Origin: Saksenaea vasiformis B4078
Taxonomy: Eukaryota; Mucoromycota; Mucoromycetes; Mucorales; Saksenaeaceae
Length of the DNA stretch: 64,000 nucleotides
Reading direction: 5' to 3'
Assembly: GCA_000697055.1 (NCBI GenBank)
Contig: JNDT01002257.1
Span: 62,001 to 126,000, forward strand
Positions 62,510-64,000 of this stretch are shown here, one piece after another. The position numbers and the translations under genes are program-made. Position 1 is the first letter of the stretch. Every line of letters begins with the position of its first letter. Under the pieces are notes generated by a model. It worked only from the letters and a program-made list of their open reading frames with translations, ran no database searches and had not been told where the DNA came from.

Positions 62510-62995
62510 AGATGTCCAGGGGACGCAAAATTTATTCGAGCAGCATAAAAAATAACTCATGGTTAGCAAATTAAAGATGCTTTGAGGTCTTTTACTTATC
62601 CCCCCGAAGGGGTAATCCAGTGATTACACGGTGACCCAACCCCGCACCGAAGTGGTGGGAGCGGGTAGAGAGAGGATGGTCGGCATCTAGGAGCAGGCGA
62701 TTGTGGGACGGTCTGCAGAGGACTTGAAGGGATCTAATGTCTGGCGATCTATCACAAAAAAGAAATCAGTGATGCTGAGTATGATAACGTTTACTTATTT
62801 AAGTGGTGAACATAAGTTACACATACGACCAAGACGGCTCGGGACAGAGGTGATGCAGCCTAAACAAGAGGCAGAAAACATGACTAATCTTGCAGGTGTA
62901 ATGGATTGACATTCTTACCGGGGACGTTAAAGTTGAACAGAGTCAAAGAATAAAAAAAGATTCACGCATCTCTTTAAATACGGATTATTCTGGTA
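62510..62995 (+). repeat. Dispersed repeat, copy B
   Basis: It aligns with 13730-14215 in the same orientation: GGACGCAAAATTTATTCGAG, CATGGTTAGCA, CCGAAGG, CTGCAGAGGACTTGAAG, AGTGATGCTGAGT, CGGGACAGAG, CTCTTTAAATA. Divergence with small indels implies an old family. Confidence 0.75.
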
Positions 62996-63084
62996 TGAAC
63001 TCATCGTGAAACATTTCCATGTTTTGTTCCCTAAAACACTTCTCAACTTATTCTTTTATCAAATATTTTTATACAGAGTGCTTC

Positions 63085-63262
63085 ACGTAGTGTATCCGAC
63101 TCTGCTACGGAGTGCTCCACTGTAGGACACTCCACTGTGAGATGCGTCGCTATTTCCGTACTACGCTACACCTTATTATGGCAACTAACGAACTTCTATT
63201 TTACTAGCTGCTCAGAATTTGGGGAACGGGGTGTCCCGTTGGAGTGTCCCTAGTAATTCCCT
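63085..63262. mobile_element. MITE-like element, copy B (partial or diverged)
   Basis: The right end (TTGGAGTGTCCCTAGTAATT then CCC) is nearly the same as copy A's right end. The left part contains CTACGGAGTGCTCC and GGACACTCCACTGT, matching copy A's left arm with changes. The outermost left GGGAATT is not evident. Confidence 0.6.
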
Positions 63263-64000
63263 TTAACCTTCGAAGAACGTTCCGTGCACCGTCTATGGAA
63301 GGCGCAGTTTCCAAGTGGCTTATGTCTATGTATAAACGTGTTTTCTGAACGCCGACCTGCATCAGGCGTCGTTCTAATTGAGTATATCTATCTGAACGAT
63401 TTTGTGGTTTATGGAAGAGGTCGAAGAACGGAAGCTAGCAAAAAAAAAAAAAAAAGAAAAAACAAATAGCTGTCAATAAGTAAATAGAATACGCACAAGG
63501 TGGGATGAAAGTTATTGTCGATATACAGATCCGTAATGATCGCATCTTGAATTTCATTGTATTCAAATGCTTTCGTCGCAAATTGCGGTGTTTATCTCTA
63601 ATGTCTCTACGTCTCTTGACTTCCAATTCTGGCCCAGCATGAGTCTATGCAGTTTAAGCAACGTCATCGCTAGCGGCCGAGCGAGATTTCATCTCTTACT
63701 TTTAGTGATCCCTAGGACGTGGGAAATAACCTGTGATCTTAAGATGACAGAGCGATTTTTTGGTTTCAATAAACTGTTGACATATGAAGCCCCAGCTTGG
63801 GGGCATTAATTGGCTTTATTCTGATGGAACTGCTGCCGGCCACTTCACGGTTGAGATCGGATGAAAAAAAAAAAAGCAATTCCCCCCCGCTTATTCAGGA
63901 ATAACCTCGCAATCAACTATCTATGCAATATTTCTACACAACGTCTTGGAGGCAGATGTATTTATGGATTTTGACTAAGCATCTGCGTCAAATAAATATC
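63263..64000. other. Right edge, no gene recognised
   Basis: AT-rich sequence with A runs near 63440-63460 and 63865. Short frames (63284-63469, 63567-63809) have no family features. A gene starting beyond the window cannot be excluded. Confidence 0.5.

Overview
The window looks like nuclear DNA of a filamentous fungus, most likely an early-diverging lineage such as Mucoromycota. The evidence is intron-rich genes with short introns (about 45-120 nt, GTAAG-type donors, pyrimidine-rich acceptors), fungal families (Snt1-like corepressor, Sat4/Hal4-type kinase, Fpk1/NRC-2-type AGC kinase, Csc1 channel, Mak16, Cdc8-type tropomyosin, fungal phosphofructokinase with an N-terminal glyoxalase-like domain) and a MiT/TFE-like bHLH factor. 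The lineage is inference; no rRNA or barcode gene is present. No operon-like or prokaryotic features, CRISPR arrays or convincing tRNA genes were seen.

Layout. 1-16.5 kb is a repeat-rich arm with no housekeeping gene. A 6.25-kb segment (1-6249) is bounded by inverted repeats whose outermost ~107 bp match perfectly, and it holds a tandem array of exon/intron-like units on the minus strand (4.36-4.9 kb). It is followed by a nested transposon: an apparently intact pogo/Tigger element (8276-10497, TA target site, 25-bp inverted repeats, two-intron 528-residue transposase with a C-terminal PCNA-binding-like motif) inside an older ~0.8-kb relative (7612-10621). A second copy of that relative lies at 12551-13367.

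16.6-24.4 kb carries an Snt1/NCoR-type corepressor gene (minus) and, divergently, a short tropomyosin gene. 24.4-28 kb is mostly non-coding with one decayed intron-containing gene relic.

28-54.4 kb is the gene-dense core: a VAP/Scs2 ER tether; mitochondrial tRNA 2-thiouridylase (minus); a Sat4/Hal4-type kinase; a Csc1/OSCA channel; Mak16; an Fpk1/NRC-2-type AGC kinase; a Hul4-type HECT ubiquitin ligase; 6-phosphofructokinase; an Mtm1/SLC25A39-type mitochondrial carrier; and a bHLH-zip factor (minus). These work in unrelated pathways (ER contacts, mitochondrial translation and glutathione/metal homeostasis, ion and membrane-lipid signalling, ribosome assembly, ubiquitination, glycolysis, transcription). 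Adjacency reflects ordinary fungal gene order, not a cluster. 54.4-64 kb has a possible small secreted protein, an F-box protein, then a repeat-rich arm with diverged tandem repeats, two MITE-like copies, a dispersed repeat also present near 14 kb, and an unassigned minus-strand stretch with exon-like splice sites.

Exon limits were placed by eye from GT/AG signals, reading-frame continuity and family conservation. All multi-exon models except tropomyosin add up to whole codons, but individual ends may be off by a base or a splice choice.
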